From Desertivirga arenae (GTDB lineage Bacteria > Bacteroidota > Bacteroidia > Sphingobacteriales > Sphingobacteriaceae): a stretch of DNA of 64,000 nucleotides. Numbering within the stretch: position 1 is the stretch's first letter; each line of letters opens with the position of its first letter. The notes below the pieces were generated by a model. The model was not told the DNA's origin and did no database searches. It saw only the letters and a program-made list of their open reading frames with translations. The position numbers and the translations under genes are program-made. Positions 15,713 through 24,810 of this stretch are shown piece after piece. The DNA lies in contig NZ_JAFEWE010000017.1 in the NCBI RefSeq assembly GCF_017355785.1, positions 62,001 through 126,000 on the forward strand, written 5' to 3'.

Positions 15713-18484
15713 TTAATTCATTAACAACTTGTGAGGAGGAGCAAACTTCGTGAGATTAATTCCTTCCACTGCTGCTTTATATTCTTCAATTGTAGGAGTT
15801 CTACCAAGAATTGTAGACAGGACCACAACTGGCGTAGACGATAGTAATGACTCTCCTTTTTTGCCTTCAGCATCCTCTACAACCCTTCCCTGGAAAAGAC
15901 GGGTAGATGTTGCCATTACAGTATCTCCCTTAGCCGCTTTCTCCTGGTTACCCATACAAAGGTTACATCCCGGACGCTCCAAATACAACATTTTCTCGTA
16001 TTCAGTACGGGCGGCAGCCTTAGGAGCATTATCATCGAACTCAAATCCTGCATATTTCTGTAGAACATCCCAATCTCCTTCCGCCTTAAGCTCATCAACA
16101 ATGTTATAAGTAGGTGGCGCAACAACAAGAGGAGCCTGAAACTCAACCTTGCCATTTTGCTGCTCTATGTTCTTAAGCATCTGGGCAAGAATTTTCATAT
16201 CTCCTTTATGAACCATACAAGAGCCTATAAATCCAAGATCTACTTTTTTATCTCCACCATAGAAAGACAAAGGCCTGATCGTATCGTGCGTATAACGTTT
16301 CGAAACATCTGCGTTATTTACATCGGGATCTGCAATCATAGGTTCTCCGATTAAATCAAGATCTACAACAACTTCAGCGTAATACTTAGCATTGGCATCA
16401 GGAATTAGAGCAGGTTTTTCACCTGATTTGATTTCAGCGATTCTCTTATCAGCCTTATTGATCAATCCTTTAAGCACTTGCTTCTCGTTGTCCATGCCTT
16501 TATCGATCATGATCTGGATCCGGCCTTTAGCAATCTCGAGAGACTCGATCAACGTATCGTCTTCAGAGATACAAATGGAAGCCTTCGCTTTCATCTCAGC
16601 AGTCCAATCAGTAAAAGTAAATGCCTGATCAGCTGTAAGAGTACCAATATGAACTTCTATAACCCTTCCCTGGAATACGTTTTCACCACCAAACTTCTGA
16701 AGCATCTGGGCCTGAGTAGCATGGACCACATCACGGAAATCCATGAAATTCTTCATTTCCCCTTTAAATGTTACTTTCACCGACTCTGGAATTGGCATGG
16801 AAGCCTCACCTGTAGCAAGAGCAAGAGCAACCGTTCCTGAATCTGCACCAAAAGCGACACCTTTAGACATCCGGGTGTGAGAGTCGCCACCGATAATGAT
16901 AGCCCACTCGTCTATAGTAATATCATTAAGAACTTTGTGAATTACATCGGTCATCGAATGATAAAGACCTTTGGGATCACGAGCGGTAATCAAACCAAAC
17001 TCGTTCATAAACTTCATCAACTTTGGAATATTTGCCTGAGCCTTTTTATCCCATACAGATGCCGTGTGACAACCAGACTGGTATGCACCATCAACGATCG
17101 GAGAGATTGTTGTAGCGGCCATGGACTCTAATTCCTGAGCAGTCATTAAGCCAGTAGTGTCTTGAGAACCTACAATGTTCACCTGAACGCGAACATCAGA
17201 ACCAGCATGCAGTACTTTACCAGGAGTTGTCCCAACTGCATTTCTGTTGAAAATCTTTTCTACTGCAGTAAGACCTTGTCCTTCGTTTGAAATTTCCTTT
17301 GACGGAGCAAAGACAGCCGGAGCTTCGATCTCTAATAACTTAGCTGCAAACGTTTGAAGTTTTTTACCGAATACCACCGCGTAAGAACCACCAGCCTTTA
17401 TAAACTCCATCTTTTGAGGAGTGAATGACTTAGAAAGGTCAATTAATTCCTTATCGCCACTATAAAGTTTTTTCTTTTTTGTATTAATGGTAAGAACAGT
17501 ACCTGTAGCAACAGAATAAACCTGCTCAAGAACTGGTTCGCCATTCTCATCACGAACAATCTTGCCATCCGCATCAAGCTTCTTAACCCAATTTTTCAGG
17601 TCAATACCAATACCACCAGTAACGTCAACAGTTGTAAGGAAGATAGGAGAAATCCCGTTTGTTCCACCAACTATGGGTGCAATGTTTACAAAAGGAACGT
17701 AAGGGCTTGCCTGTTTGCCAGTCCATAACGCCACGTTGTTTACACCCGACATTCTCGATGAACCTACACCCATGGTTCCTTTTTCCGCAATTAACATCAC
17801 ACGTTTGTCTGGATGCTGCACTTGCAATGCTTTGATTTCCGCTTGTGCTTGTGGTGAAATCATGCATTTACCATGAAGTTCACGGTCGGAGCGAGAGTGA
17901 GCCTGATTCCCCGGAGATAGTAAGTCTGTTGAAATATCACCCTCGCCAGCAATGAAAGTAACAATCTGAATTTCTTCAGGAACTTCCGGTAGTTTTGTAA
18001 AAAACTCAGCCTGAGCGTAGCTTTCAATAATATCCTTCGCTATTACGCTACCGCTTTTAAATGCTTCCTTTAAACGATCTGTATCCGCATCGTAAAGGAA
18101 AACTTGCGTTTTCAATACGTTTGCTGCTTCTTTCGCGATGAATATGTCGTTACCCAGAGCAAGATCAAGCAGAACCTTAATTGAGGGCCCACCTTTCATA
18201 TGCGATAAAAGTTCGAATGCAAAAGTAGCCGGAATTTCCTGTACAGCAGATTCGCCCAGAATAATCTCCTTTAAAAACTGAGCTTTAACACCTGCGGCAG
18301 GTGTAGTACCTGGCAATGTATTGTAAATAAAAAACTTAAGAGAATCTTCACGGTAAGGGTTTCCTGAATCCTTAATTTGAGCGATGATTTCGCTTAATAA
18401 TTCAGCACCGTCAATTGGCTTTGGATGCAGCCCCTGGAGTTCCCGTTCTTCAATCTCCTTGATATAATCCTTATAAGTGTTCAT
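15713..18484 (-). CDS. acnB: Bifunctional aconitate hydratase 2 / 2-methylisocitrate dehydratase
   Basis: AcnB catalyses citrate-isocitrate conversion and can also act on 2-methylcitrate-cycle intermediates. The 923-residue length and domain order (N-terminal HEAT-like helical domain to about residue 160, swivel domain, then the cluster-binding domains) are those of AcnB, not AcnA. GGDSHTRMSKG near residue 545, GFIGSCMVHKGD near 760 and ERPGCNLCMGNQ near 838 hold the active-site and cluster residues. It lies immediately upstream of a second aconitase of a different family. No promoter element could be picked out in the 518-bp region before it. Confidence 0.95.
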   Translation of the reverse strand: MNTYKDYIKEIEERELQGLHPKPIDGAELLSEIIAQIKDSGNPYREDSLKFFIYNTLPGTTPAAGVKAQFLKEIILGESAVQEIPATFAFELLSHMKGGPSIKVLLDLALGNDIFIAKEAANVLKTQVFLYDADTDRLKEAFKSGSVIAKDIIESYAQAEFFTKLPEVPEEIQIVTFIAGEGDISTDLLSPGNQAHSRSDRELHGKCMISPQAQAEIKALQVQHPDKRVMLIAEKGTMGVGSSRMSGVNNVALWTGKQASPYVPFVNIAPIVGGTNGISPIFLTTVDVTGGIGIDLKNWVKKLDADGKIVRDENGEPVLEQVYSVATGTVLTINTKKKKLYSGDKELIDLSKSFTPQKMEFIKAGGSYAVVFGKKLQTFAAKLLEIEAPAVFAPSKEISNEGQGLTAVEKIFNRNAVGTTPGKVLHAGSDVRVQVNIVGSQDTTGLMTAQELESMAATTISPIVDGAYQSGCHTASVWDKKAQANIPKLMKFMNEFGLITARDPKGLYHSMTDVIHKVLNDITIDEWAIIIGGDSHTRMSKGVAFGADSGTVALALATGEASMPIPESVKVTFKGEMKNFMDFRDVVHATQAQMLQKFGGENVFQGRVIEVHIGTLTADQAFTFTDWTAEMKAKASICISEDDTLIESLEIAKGRIQIMIDKGMDNEKQVLKGLINKADKRIAEIKSGEKPALIPDANAKYYAEVVVDLDLIGEPMIADPDVNNADVSKRYTHDTIRPLSFYGGDKKVDLGFIGSCMVHKGDMKILAQMLKNIEQQNGKVEFQAPLVVAPPTYNIVDELKAEGDWDVLQKYAGFEFDDNAPKAAARTEYEKMLYLERPGCNLCMGNQEKAAKGDTVMATSTRLFQGRVVEDAEGKKGESLLSSTPVVVLSTILGRTPTIEEYKAAVEGINLTKFAPPHKLLMN

Positions 18485-19002
18485 ACAAAAGTTTTTTTCA
18501 ATGCGGAGCTAGATTTGCATAATAGTAAGAATTCGGTTCTAACTTCTTTGCCTCTTTAATAAAAGCTGCCAGAGATCATATGCCTGACTGTCTATTCCAT
18601 GAGGTATAGCGAGAGCAGAATTATATCTGAACCTGCATATTTAGAATTCCTATCTACCTGCGAGAACAAAGAATTCTACAGTTGAAGTTATGAGCACTTA
18701 CAGATTTACTTACCACTTATCATACAAAGAGTAAGACTCTAGTCAGCTTTTCCGGACCTTTTCTATCTCAAATGTCGCCAGTCATTGATTTTTATCTATT
18801 AAAAAATTAAAAATCAGTTATACAAGACTGAAATTGCGCGAATTTACAGAAAATGACTGACAGATATGATCTAAGTCATAGGTTTTTTTATCTTCAAATA
18901 AAGTAAAATGAAATTAAAACGACGATTAAAAGATTTCATCTTAGCATACTTACATTGAAAAGAAGATTTCCAGTGATCAAGAATGTTTAAAGGTTAACCT
19001 AT
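18485..19002. other. Intergenic region upstream of acnB, no gene seen
   Basis: This 518-bp AT-rich stretch lies between acnB and the deacetylase gene, both on the minus strand. I see no convincing coding frame, tRNA or strong terminator. Weak structure includes TGATTTTT (18786-18793) with AAAAATCA (18809-18816), and ATGACT (18853-18858) with AGTCAT (18874-18879), which might be a regulator site. No exact TAnnTTTG box faces acnB. Confidence 0.5.
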
Positions 19003-19620
19003 TTACAATACTTCAAAAGTATATCCGCGGTCAACACAAGCCGCAAGTGTACCCGGCAAAGCTCGTTTAAGCCTTTCAAAGGCCTTTACGCTATCGTGAA
19101 ATACAATTATTGACCCGGGAGATATGGTACTTAATACATTCTTCAAACAAGCATCAGGACTTAGTTGCTGATCAAAATCGCCGCTTAAAACATCCCACAT
19201 AATAATCTTGAGATCTGGATAGGCTTCTCTTAATTTTGCTGCCTGTGACCGTTTGATTCTACCGTAGGGGGGTCTGAACAAGTCTGACTTAATAAGTTGC
19301 TGACACTGCTGGAAATTTTCCAAATAAACGTTATCCTCCGTAGTCCATCCCTTTAAATGATTAAAAGTATGATTACCGATAGAATGTCCTTCGGTTACCA
19401 CTCTTTTAAATACCTCAGGATGTTTCCTAATATTATCTCCAATACAGAAGAAGGTGCCCTTAGCATTAAAAGCAGCTAGTGTATCCAGAACAAAAGGCGT
19501 AACTTCTGGAATGGGTCCATCATCGAAAGTAAGGTATACTTTCGCCTGATCTGTTGACTGCCGCCAGATAAAATCAGGATAAAGCCACCGCAACCAAAAA
19601 GGAGTTTTGATGAGATACAT
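19003..19620 (-). CDS. Polysaccharide deacetylase family protein (NodB-like)
   Basis: A 205-residue carbohydrate esterase family 4 type protein that probably removes N-acetyl groups from a cell-wall or exopolysaccharide glycan. The metal-dependent motifs are intact: TFDDGP near residue 31, SIGNHTFNH near 76 with the two His ligands, RPPYGR near 117, WDVLSGDFD near 142 and IIVFHDS near 171. The N-terminal 20 residues are hydrophobic and aromatic but lack a clear cleavage site, so localisation is uncertain. An exact TAATTTTG element lies at 19709-19716 on the minus strand, 89 bases upstream. Confidence 0.88.
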   Translation of the reverse strand: MYLIKTPFWLRWLYPDFIWRQSTDQAKVYLTFDDGPIPEVTPFVLDTLAAFNAKGTFFCIGDNIRKHPEVFKRVVTEGHSIGNHTFNHLKGWTTEDNVYLENFQQCQQLIKSDLFRPPYGRIKRSQAAKLREAYPDLKIIMWDVLSGDFDQQLSPDACLKNVLSTISPGSIIVFHDSVKAFERLKRALPGTLAACVDRGYTFEVL

Positions 19621-19708
19621 GTTAAGTTAAAATTATATTTTAAGAACGAACACAGAACATAATGAAATTAAATCCGACTGTAGATTGCCCTTAAAAGAAA
19701 CAAAAGAA

Positions 19709-19716
19709 CAAAATTA
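19709..19716 (-). promoter_or_regulatory. -7 promoter element of the deacetylase gene
   Basis: Minus-strand TAATTTTG fits TAnnTTTG. It would give a leader of about 80 bases; no firm -33 element was seen. Confidence 0.35.
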
Positions 19717-19795
19717 TTATTCCTAAAAGAGGTTTCGAACCACATTACCCTTAATTATTAGTAAACTTGCCAACTCTTAAAACAGGAATTTTTAA

Positions 19796-20800
19796 ATGGA
19801 TTCAGTGGCTAAAATAGCGGTTATTGGAGGCGGAAGCTGGGCTACAGCGAACATTAAAATGCTGGCTGACAATCGCAACATTAAAGAAATTTTCTGGTGG
19901 ATGCGTAATCAGGATGCGATAGAACACATCAAGACTTATCGACATAACCCTAACTATTTAAGTTCAGTTGAAATTAATGTCCCCGCCGAAAACATTAGCA
20001 CTGACCTTAAAGAGATACTATCAAAAGCAAACATGGTTCTTTTAAATGTGCCGGCAGCATTTTTAAAAGAAGCGTTAAGCGATATAAACCCAGATGACCT
20101 TAAGGGGAAAAAAATTATATCCGCAATAAAGGGCTTCGTTCCTGATGAACATCTAATTATCGGAGAATTTATGCACTGCAAGTATAAAATTCCTTTTGAT
20201 GACCTTATTGTGATCAGTGGACCATGTCATGCTGAAGAAGTTGCACTTGAAAAACTTTCCTACCTAACAATATCTTCCGCGAACACTCAACTTGCGCAGG
20301 ACTTTGCCAATCTGCTAAATACCCGTTATATCAAAACGAATGTCTCTGACGATATATATGGGACTGAATATGCTGCAGTGTTAAAGAACATTTACGCGGT
20401 TGCAAGCGGAATTTGCCATGGACTAGGCTATGGCGACAATTTCCAAGCAGTTTTGATCTCAAATGCCATTAGTGAAATCAAGCGCTTTGTCGATGCTGTC
20501 CATCCAATTAACCGTGACATTAAAGAATCGGCCTATCTGGGCGACCTTCTGGTAACTGCTTATTCGCAATTCAGCCGCAATAGAATGTTTGGGAACATGA
20601 TAGGTAAAGGATATACTGTGAAATCGGCCCAGTTAGAAATGAATATGATTGCAGAGGGTTATTATGCGGCCCACAGCCTGCATCAGATAAACCGGAATTT
20701 TAAAGTTCCAATGCCTATTTGCCGCGCAGTGTACGCCATTCTTTACGAGAAACACTCTCCACATATTGAAATGAAACTACTTTCAGAGAAACTTTCCTAA
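19796..20800 (+). CDS. gpsA: NAD(P)-dependent glycerol-3-phosphate dehydrogenase
   Basis: It reduces dihydroxyacetone phosphate to sn-glycerol 3-phosphate, the backbone for phospholipid synthesis. The 334-residue protein opens with the Rossmann motif GGGSWATA (GAGSWGTA in many homologues), then SAIKGF near residue 102 and EYAAVLKNIYAVASGI near 195, which contains the catalytic Lys of the family. GYGDNFQAVL near 216 also belongs to the active site. The gene is followed at 61 bp by two small-protein genes on the same strand, which may be co-transcribed. Confidence 0.93.
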   Translation: MDSVAKIAVIGGGSWATANIKMLADNRNIKEIFWWMRNQDAIEHIKTYRHNPNYLSSVEINVPAENISTDLKEILSKANMVLLNVPAAFLKEALSDINPDDLKGKKIISAIKGFVPDEHLIIGEFMHCKYKIPFDDLIVISGPCHAEEVALEKLSYLTISSANTQLAQDFANLLNTRYIKTNVSDDIYGTEYAAVLKNIYAVASGICHGLGYGDNFQAVLISNAISEIKRFVDAVHPINRDIKESAYLGDLLVTAYSQFSRNRMFGNMIGKGYTVKSAQLEMNMIAEGYYAAHSLHQINRNFKVPMPICRAVYAILYEKHSPHIEMKLLSEKLS

Positions 20801-20861
20801 TAGGACCCCTTATAATTTGGCACACTAATGGTTAGGTTACTGTGTAAAACACTGAAAATCG

Positions 20862-21119
20862 ATGAAGAACACAACCATTTGGGGTCTTGTTGCTGGTGCA
20901 GCCACCGCGACAGCCGTATTGATGACCTATCGTAGAAGTGATGGAAGCAGACTTGCTGACGGAATTATTAGTTCTGCAAAGCAACTTGGCAATAAAATAA
21001 AAGACAGACTTCAGCATAATGTAAAGGGGCCGAACGGAGAATCGGTATACCTTGACATGTATGATAGACAGTTCTATGAAGATTCTGAAGGCAAACGGGT
21101 TTATTTAGATGTCCATTAA
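20862..21119 (+). CDS. Small membrane-anchored protein with C-terminal GPNGE motif
   Basis: An 85-residue protein of unknown function. Residues 5-22 (TIWGLVAGAATATAVLMT) form one membrane helix or uncleaved signal, followed by RR, a basic helical segment, and a C-terminal block KGPNGESVYLDMYDRQFY ending in KRVYLDVH. The same block ends the next gene's product, so the two are related through this module. They are 11 bp apart on the same strand and end at a shared strong terminator. No family name is recognised. Confidence 0.7.
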   Translation: MKNTTIWGLVAGAATATAVLMTYRRSDGSRLADGIISSAKQLGNKIKDRLQHNVKGPNGESVYLDMYDRQFYEDSEGKRVYLDVH

Positions 21120-21130
21120 TATACGCACCT

Positions 21131-21433
21131 ATGAAACATATTATAAAAACCTTCCTGATTTTTTCTTTGAGTACAATAACTACTATCTCTTTCGCTCAGG
21201 AGAATAAAGACAGCACGGGCGTTCGTCATACTGTTAAGCAAGCAGGAAAAACAACCGGAAAAGTTGTTAAAAAAACAGGAAAAAAAGTTGGAGAAGTTGG
21301 AGCTAAGAGCGCTGCAAAAGTAAAAGACAAATCTCTAAAAGAGAAAGGACCCAACGGAGAGACCGTTTATATTGACAAATATGAACGAAAGTATTACGTA
21401 AATAAAGATGCGAAGCGCGTTTATATAAAATAA
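21131..21433 (+). CDS. Small exported Lys-rich protein with C-terminal GPNGE motif
   Basis: A 100-residue protein with a signal peptide (residues 1-22, ending SFAQ). The mature middle is Lys-rich and quasi-repetitive (VKQAGKTTGKVVKKTGKKVG), predicted amphipathic helix. The last 30 residues, KGPNGETVYIDKYERKYY to KRVYIK, repeat the C-terminal module of the preceding 85-residue protein. No function is known. The module probably folds as a short beta unit with conserved aromatic residues; binding to DNA or an acidic envelope polymer through the Lys-rich part is only speculation. Confidence 0.7.
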   Translation: MKHIIKTFLIFSLSTITTISFAQENKDSTGVRHTVKQAGKTTGKVVKKTGKKVGEVGAKSAAKVKDKSLKEKGPNGETVYIDKYERKYYVNKDAKRVYIK

Positions 21434-21466
21434 AAAAAGGTTCGGCAAATTGCCGAACCTTTTTTA
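21432..21466. terminator. Bidirectional intrinsic terminator
   Basis: AGGTTCGGCA (21438-21447) pairs perfectly with TGCCGAACCT (21451-21460) around AAT, flanked by an A run on the left and a T run on the right. It serves the small-protein genes on the plus strand and the RNA helicase gene on the minus strand. Confidence 0.9.
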
Positions 21467-21477
21467 AACTATAGTGT

Positions 21478-23274
21478 TTAATATCTCTTTCTACGTTCTC
21501 CACTACCGCTTCTCTCTCTGCTACCACCGCTACGATCTTCTCTACGTTTTCCAGAGAAATCACGGAAACCACCACCGCTATTGCGATCTCTACCTCCGCT
21601 ACCATCTCTACGGCCGCTACCACCGCTTCGTCCGCCACGGTTTCCACCATCACGATCTCCAGCTACTTCGATGCGAACGCTTCTTCCATTAAATTGCGCA
21701 CCATTAAAGTTTTGAATAACAGTTTCAGAATGAGCATTTTCAACTTCAAAGAAAGTATAAACGCCTTTTAAATCGATTTTCCCAATCGATTTACCACTGA
21801 TCTTACCTGTATTGCAAATAAACCCAAGCATGTCGCCGCGAGTAAATTCGTCTACAGAACCTAAGTTAATGAACAAACGAGTGTAATCGCCCCTACTACC
21901 TCCTCTTGGGAAGCGTTCGCTACGCTCACCGCGTCCTTCAAACTCAGCTGAAACATTCAGATCTGGAGCATTTTGATAATACTCAAGGAAACGATTAAAC
22001 TCTAAAGAAGCAAATCTTTTAATCACTTCTTCTTTTGTAAGGTCGTTAAACTCCTCCATAATACGAGGAATGTATTGTTCGATCTGCTCTTCGTTTACAT
22101 CAACATTATGAACTTTGTGTACAAGTGCAAATAACTGCTTCTCACAAACGTCAAAGCCTGTAGGTATTTCAGATTTTATAAACTGCTTACCAATTACACG
22201 TTCGATCTGACGGATCTTTCCTAATTCTTTTGAATGAATGATAGAAATTGAAACACCAGTTTTACCTGCACGCGCAGTCCGACCACTACGGTGAGTATAG
22301 TTTTCTATCTCATCAGGTAGCGAGTAGTTAATAACGTGAGTTACATTGTTTACGTCGATACCTCTTGCTGCAACATCAGTAGCAATAAGAAGTTGTAAAC
22401 TACGCTCACGGTAACGTTTCATTACTTTATCACGTTGCTGTTGAGAAAGATCGCCATGTAATGCATCCGCATTGTAGCCGTCTTTGATCAAAGCTTCAGC
22501 AATTTCCTGAGTTTCAATCTTTGTACGACAAAATACAATACCAAAAATTTCAGGGTTAAAGTCAACAATACGTTTGAATGCTGCATATTTATCACGAGCC
22601 TTAACTACGTAGTACTCGTGCTCAATATTTGCATTTCCTGTATTTTTCGTCCCCATGGTTAATTCATGAGGATCTGTCATATACTTTTTAGAGATACGAC
22701 GAACTTCTGCAGGCATAGTCGCAGAAAACAACCAGGTTTTCTTTACTTCCGGAGTAGTTGAAAGGATTTGATCAATATCCTCCTGGAAGCCCATGTTCAA
22801 CATTTCGTCAGCCTCGTCTAATACAACGTATTTTACCTGACTGAAGTCGATGGCGTTACGACCGATGATATCTAACATACGGCCAGGAGTAGCTACCACG
22901 ATCTGTACTCCTCTTTTAATCTGACGTAACTGATCAGAAATACTTGCACCACCATAAACGGCAACTACATGTACATTTTTAATGTTCTTTGAATAGTTTT
23001 TTAGATCGTTGGTGATCTGAAGACACAATTCACGAGTTGGACATAAAACCAGCGCCTGTGGCTGATTTGCTTCGAAGTCCAACAATTCCAATAAAGGCAG
23101 GCCAAATGCTGCCGTTTTTCCTGTTCCTGTTTGAGCTAATCCGACAAAATCGTTGCTGCCTGAAAGTAATACCGGGATGGCTTGCTCCTGTATAGGAGTG
23201 GGATTAGTAAATCCCAATTCAGAGATGGCATTAACAATATCATGACGGATTCCCAATTCACTAAATGGGTTCAT
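21478..23274 (-). CDS. deaD: DEAD-box ATP-dependent RNA helicase with DbpA-type RNA-binding domain
   Basis: A 598-residue cold-shock/ribosome-assembly type helicase. The two RecA-like domains (residues about 1-370) carry AQTGTGKT, PTRELC, TPGRM, DEAD, SAT and HRSGRTARAG. Residues about 450-535 form a DbpA-like RRM (YTRLFINLGSVDEFTRGDML onward). The last 60 residues are a low-complexity Gly/Arg/Ser tail, which adds non-specific RNA binding. It unwinds structured RNA in ribosome biogenesis or mRNA decay. The minus-strand box TACCTTTG at 23316-23323 lies 42 bases before the start. Confidence 0.93.
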   Translation of the reverse strand: MNPFSELGIRHDIVNAISELGFTNPTPIQEQAIPVLLSGSNDFVGLAQTGTGKTAAFGLPLLELLDFEANQPQALVLCPTRELCLQITNDLKNYSKNIKNVHVVAVYGGASISDQLRQIKRGVQIVVATPGRMLDIIGRNAIDFSQVKYVVLDEADEMLNMGFQEDIDQILSTTPEVKKTWLFSATMPAEVRRISKKYMTDPHELTMGTKNTGNANIEHEYYVVKARDKYAAFKRIVDFNPEIFGIVFCRTKIETQEIAEALIKDGYNADALHGDLSQQQRDKVMKRYRERSLQLLIATDVAARGIDVNNVTHVINYSLPDEIENYTHRSGRTARAGKTGVSISIIHSKELGKIRQIERVIGKQFIKSEIPTGFDVCEKQLFALVHKVHNVDVNEEQIEQYIPRIMEEFNDLTKEEVIKRFASLEFNRFLEYYQNAPDLNVSAEFEGRGERSERFPRGGSRGDYTRLFINLGSVDEFTRGDMLGFICNTGKISGKSIGKIDLKGVYTFFEVENAHSETVIQNFNGAQFNGRSVRIEVAGDRDGGNRGGRSGGSGRRDGSGGRDRNSGGGFRDFSGKRREDRSGGSRERSGSGERRKRY

Positions 23275-23315
23275 GATAATAAATTACGTGTTCAGCCTTA
23301 ATGCTGAAGCAGCGG

Positions 23316-23323
23316 CAAAGGTA
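23316..23323 (-). promoter_or_regulatory. -7 promoter element of the helicase gene
   Basis: Minus-strand TACCTTTG is an exact TAnnTTTG match and leaves a leader of about 35 bases. No clear -33 TTG was found at the usual distance. Confidence 0.45.
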
Positions 23324-23408
23324 AGGTTTATTTTTGGTAAAAGAAGTTTCAGTATTAGTTATTGCCTCAGAGGCTATTAATCTGACATTATGATAATAAT
23401 TAGGGCTA

Positions 23409-24518
23409 TTAATAGCCGGTACCCTGAGTAATTTGAGACATACGAACTTCATTTAGTAAACCTGGCATCGCGTTTCCCATAGATCCTACAACAACGGCAT
23501 ACCTCCACCCCCTTTCGTCAGCAGCACCTGCCCACAGGTCTGAGGCTGAATAGTAGCGGTTGCGGCCTTTAATCTCGCCATTATTCGAATATCTCTTTCC
23601 GTCGGATTTAGGATCATAGCATTCGAAAAAGAGTGAGCCCGATACTCTCTTATATCCTTTGACTATAATATAATGAGGGTAGACAGCAGTGGGAATAGTA
23701 TAGTAACCATGTGTATGGTCGCTTAAAGATTGATTAAACTGAATATGCGAAAAGTTAATAACAAGAATCACCAGGTATCCTTTATCGATACAATTAATGA
23801 TATCTGTGAGCTCAGGAGACAAGGGCACTACTTTCCATGGTATCTCCTTTTTCGTTAAAAGAGAGGTTACATCAAGAGTGGAAAAGGGCTGTGGATTGAC
23901 ATCTAATGTTCCATCCAGTCGATATTGAGGAGAAGCCTCCTCCCTGGCCTGCAATACGCCATAAGAAACAAAGTTCGTTCTGTGGGTCCACCTGGCAGCC
24001 ATTGCAACAACAGCTGCTCCGCCGTTTATGGAGGAATGCACTCCGGAAGAGTCTTGCGCGTAATACCACTCATAATCCCTTTCCAGTCGGTTTTGAGCCT
24101 CCATCGTACCCCGCAAACCAATTTTACTGTCATTAGATTCAACTTTTATCATCCAATCTACCGCTCTTCCGCTTTCTGAAATTACCTTATAAATAGCAGG
24201 CCTAGTAAAATCATTTGAACTTGTGCCACTCTGCTGCTTGATTCCATTGGAGGTGACACTGGCACCTTGTGATATCTGAAACACAGGGGTTAATCTCTTT
24301 CTATTGAAGTAATCGGCAAGTTCAATAATTATCTCGTTTTTTTCACGATCAATTGAGACACCTGTTGAATATGGCACGACAAAAGTTTTAAAAGAAGCTT
24401 CATCACTAAGAATTACATCCTTTTTTTGACACCCCAAAAACAAAAGCAAAACCAAAGTAGCAAAAACACTAGAAAAACACCTATAGGTGGCTGCTATCTT
24501 TGAAAATCCAATTGCCAT
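23409..24518 (-). CDS. Lipoprotein with Ig-like domain and C39-peptidase-like domain lacking the catalytic Cys
   Basis: A lipoprotein of about 369 residues when started at the ATG at 24518 (the frame is open 28 codons further). The lipobox ends LLFLGC with Cys near residue 30. Residues about 35-125 resemble the small beta domains (DUF5018-like) found on Bacteroidota surface lipoproteins. Residues 140-345 look like a C39-type papain fold: the start SSINGGAAVVAMAARW corresponds to the usual NCGPxS helix, YPHYIIVKGYK supplies the His strand, and CYDPKSDGKRYS the usual Asp/Asn turn. The nucleophile position is Gly, so it is probably not a protease. It follows the last SusD gene and may belong to the same system. 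Confidence 0.6.
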   Translation of the reverse strand: MAIGFSKIAATYRCFSSVFATLVLLLFLGCQKKDVILSDEASFKTFVVPYSTGVSIDREKNEIIIELADYFNRKRLTPVFQISQGASVTSNGIKQQSGTSSNDFTRPAIYKVISESGRAVDWMIKVESNDSKIGLRGTMEAQNRLERDYEWYYAQDSSGVHSSINGGAAVVAMAARWTHRTNFVSYGVLQAREEASPQYRLDGTLDVNPQPFSTLDVTSLLTKKEIPWKVVPLSPELTDIINCIDKGYLVILVINFSHIQFNQSLSDHTHGYYTIPTAVYPHYIIVKGYKRVSGSLFFECYDPKSDGKRYSNNGEIKGRNRYYSASDLWAGAADERGWRYAVVVGSMGNAMPGLLNEVRMSQITQGTGY

Positions 24519-24761
24519 ATGGGAGAATACACTGAAGACTTTTATCCGTAAAGTTATATAATTACTTTTGGAAGAATGTCGCGTTTCTAGCGGTATTAGC
24601 ACTTAATACTACAACCTTCTTTACAATATCTTAATAACCTTGTAAATTACTCCGGGAAAAAGAAACTATTAATATCACGTTAGTACCAATATATTCATCA
24701 AGCTTAAGAAGAAGAAAAAAGAGGTTTTATAGAGGTGATAAGCAAAGGTTCGTGAAAAGAC

Positions 24762-24795
24762 GCTACAGGAGACCTCTTCTGAAAACCCCTGTAGC
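24762..24795 (-). terminator. Inverted repeat after the last SusD gene, possible terminator
   Basis: GCTACAGG (24762-24769) pairs with CCTGTAGC (24788-24795) around 18 bases. On the minus strand it is followed by GTCTTTT, a weak T tract. It lies just after the SusD stop and before the lipoprotein gene, and may reduce rather than stop readthrough. Confidence 0.4.
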
Positions 24796-24810
24796 ATATC
24801 ATCTAATTTC

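Noticed and set aside
15750-16840. 119- and 120-codon plus-strand frames inside acnB
   Set aside because: Antisense to a fully conserved AcnB coding region and without independent support.
21303-21653. 116-codon minus-strand frame rich in Val, Ala and Glu
   Set aside because: It overlaps the Gly/Arg/Ser tail of the helicase in another frame and crosses a strong terminator; its composition is the frame-shifted repeat.
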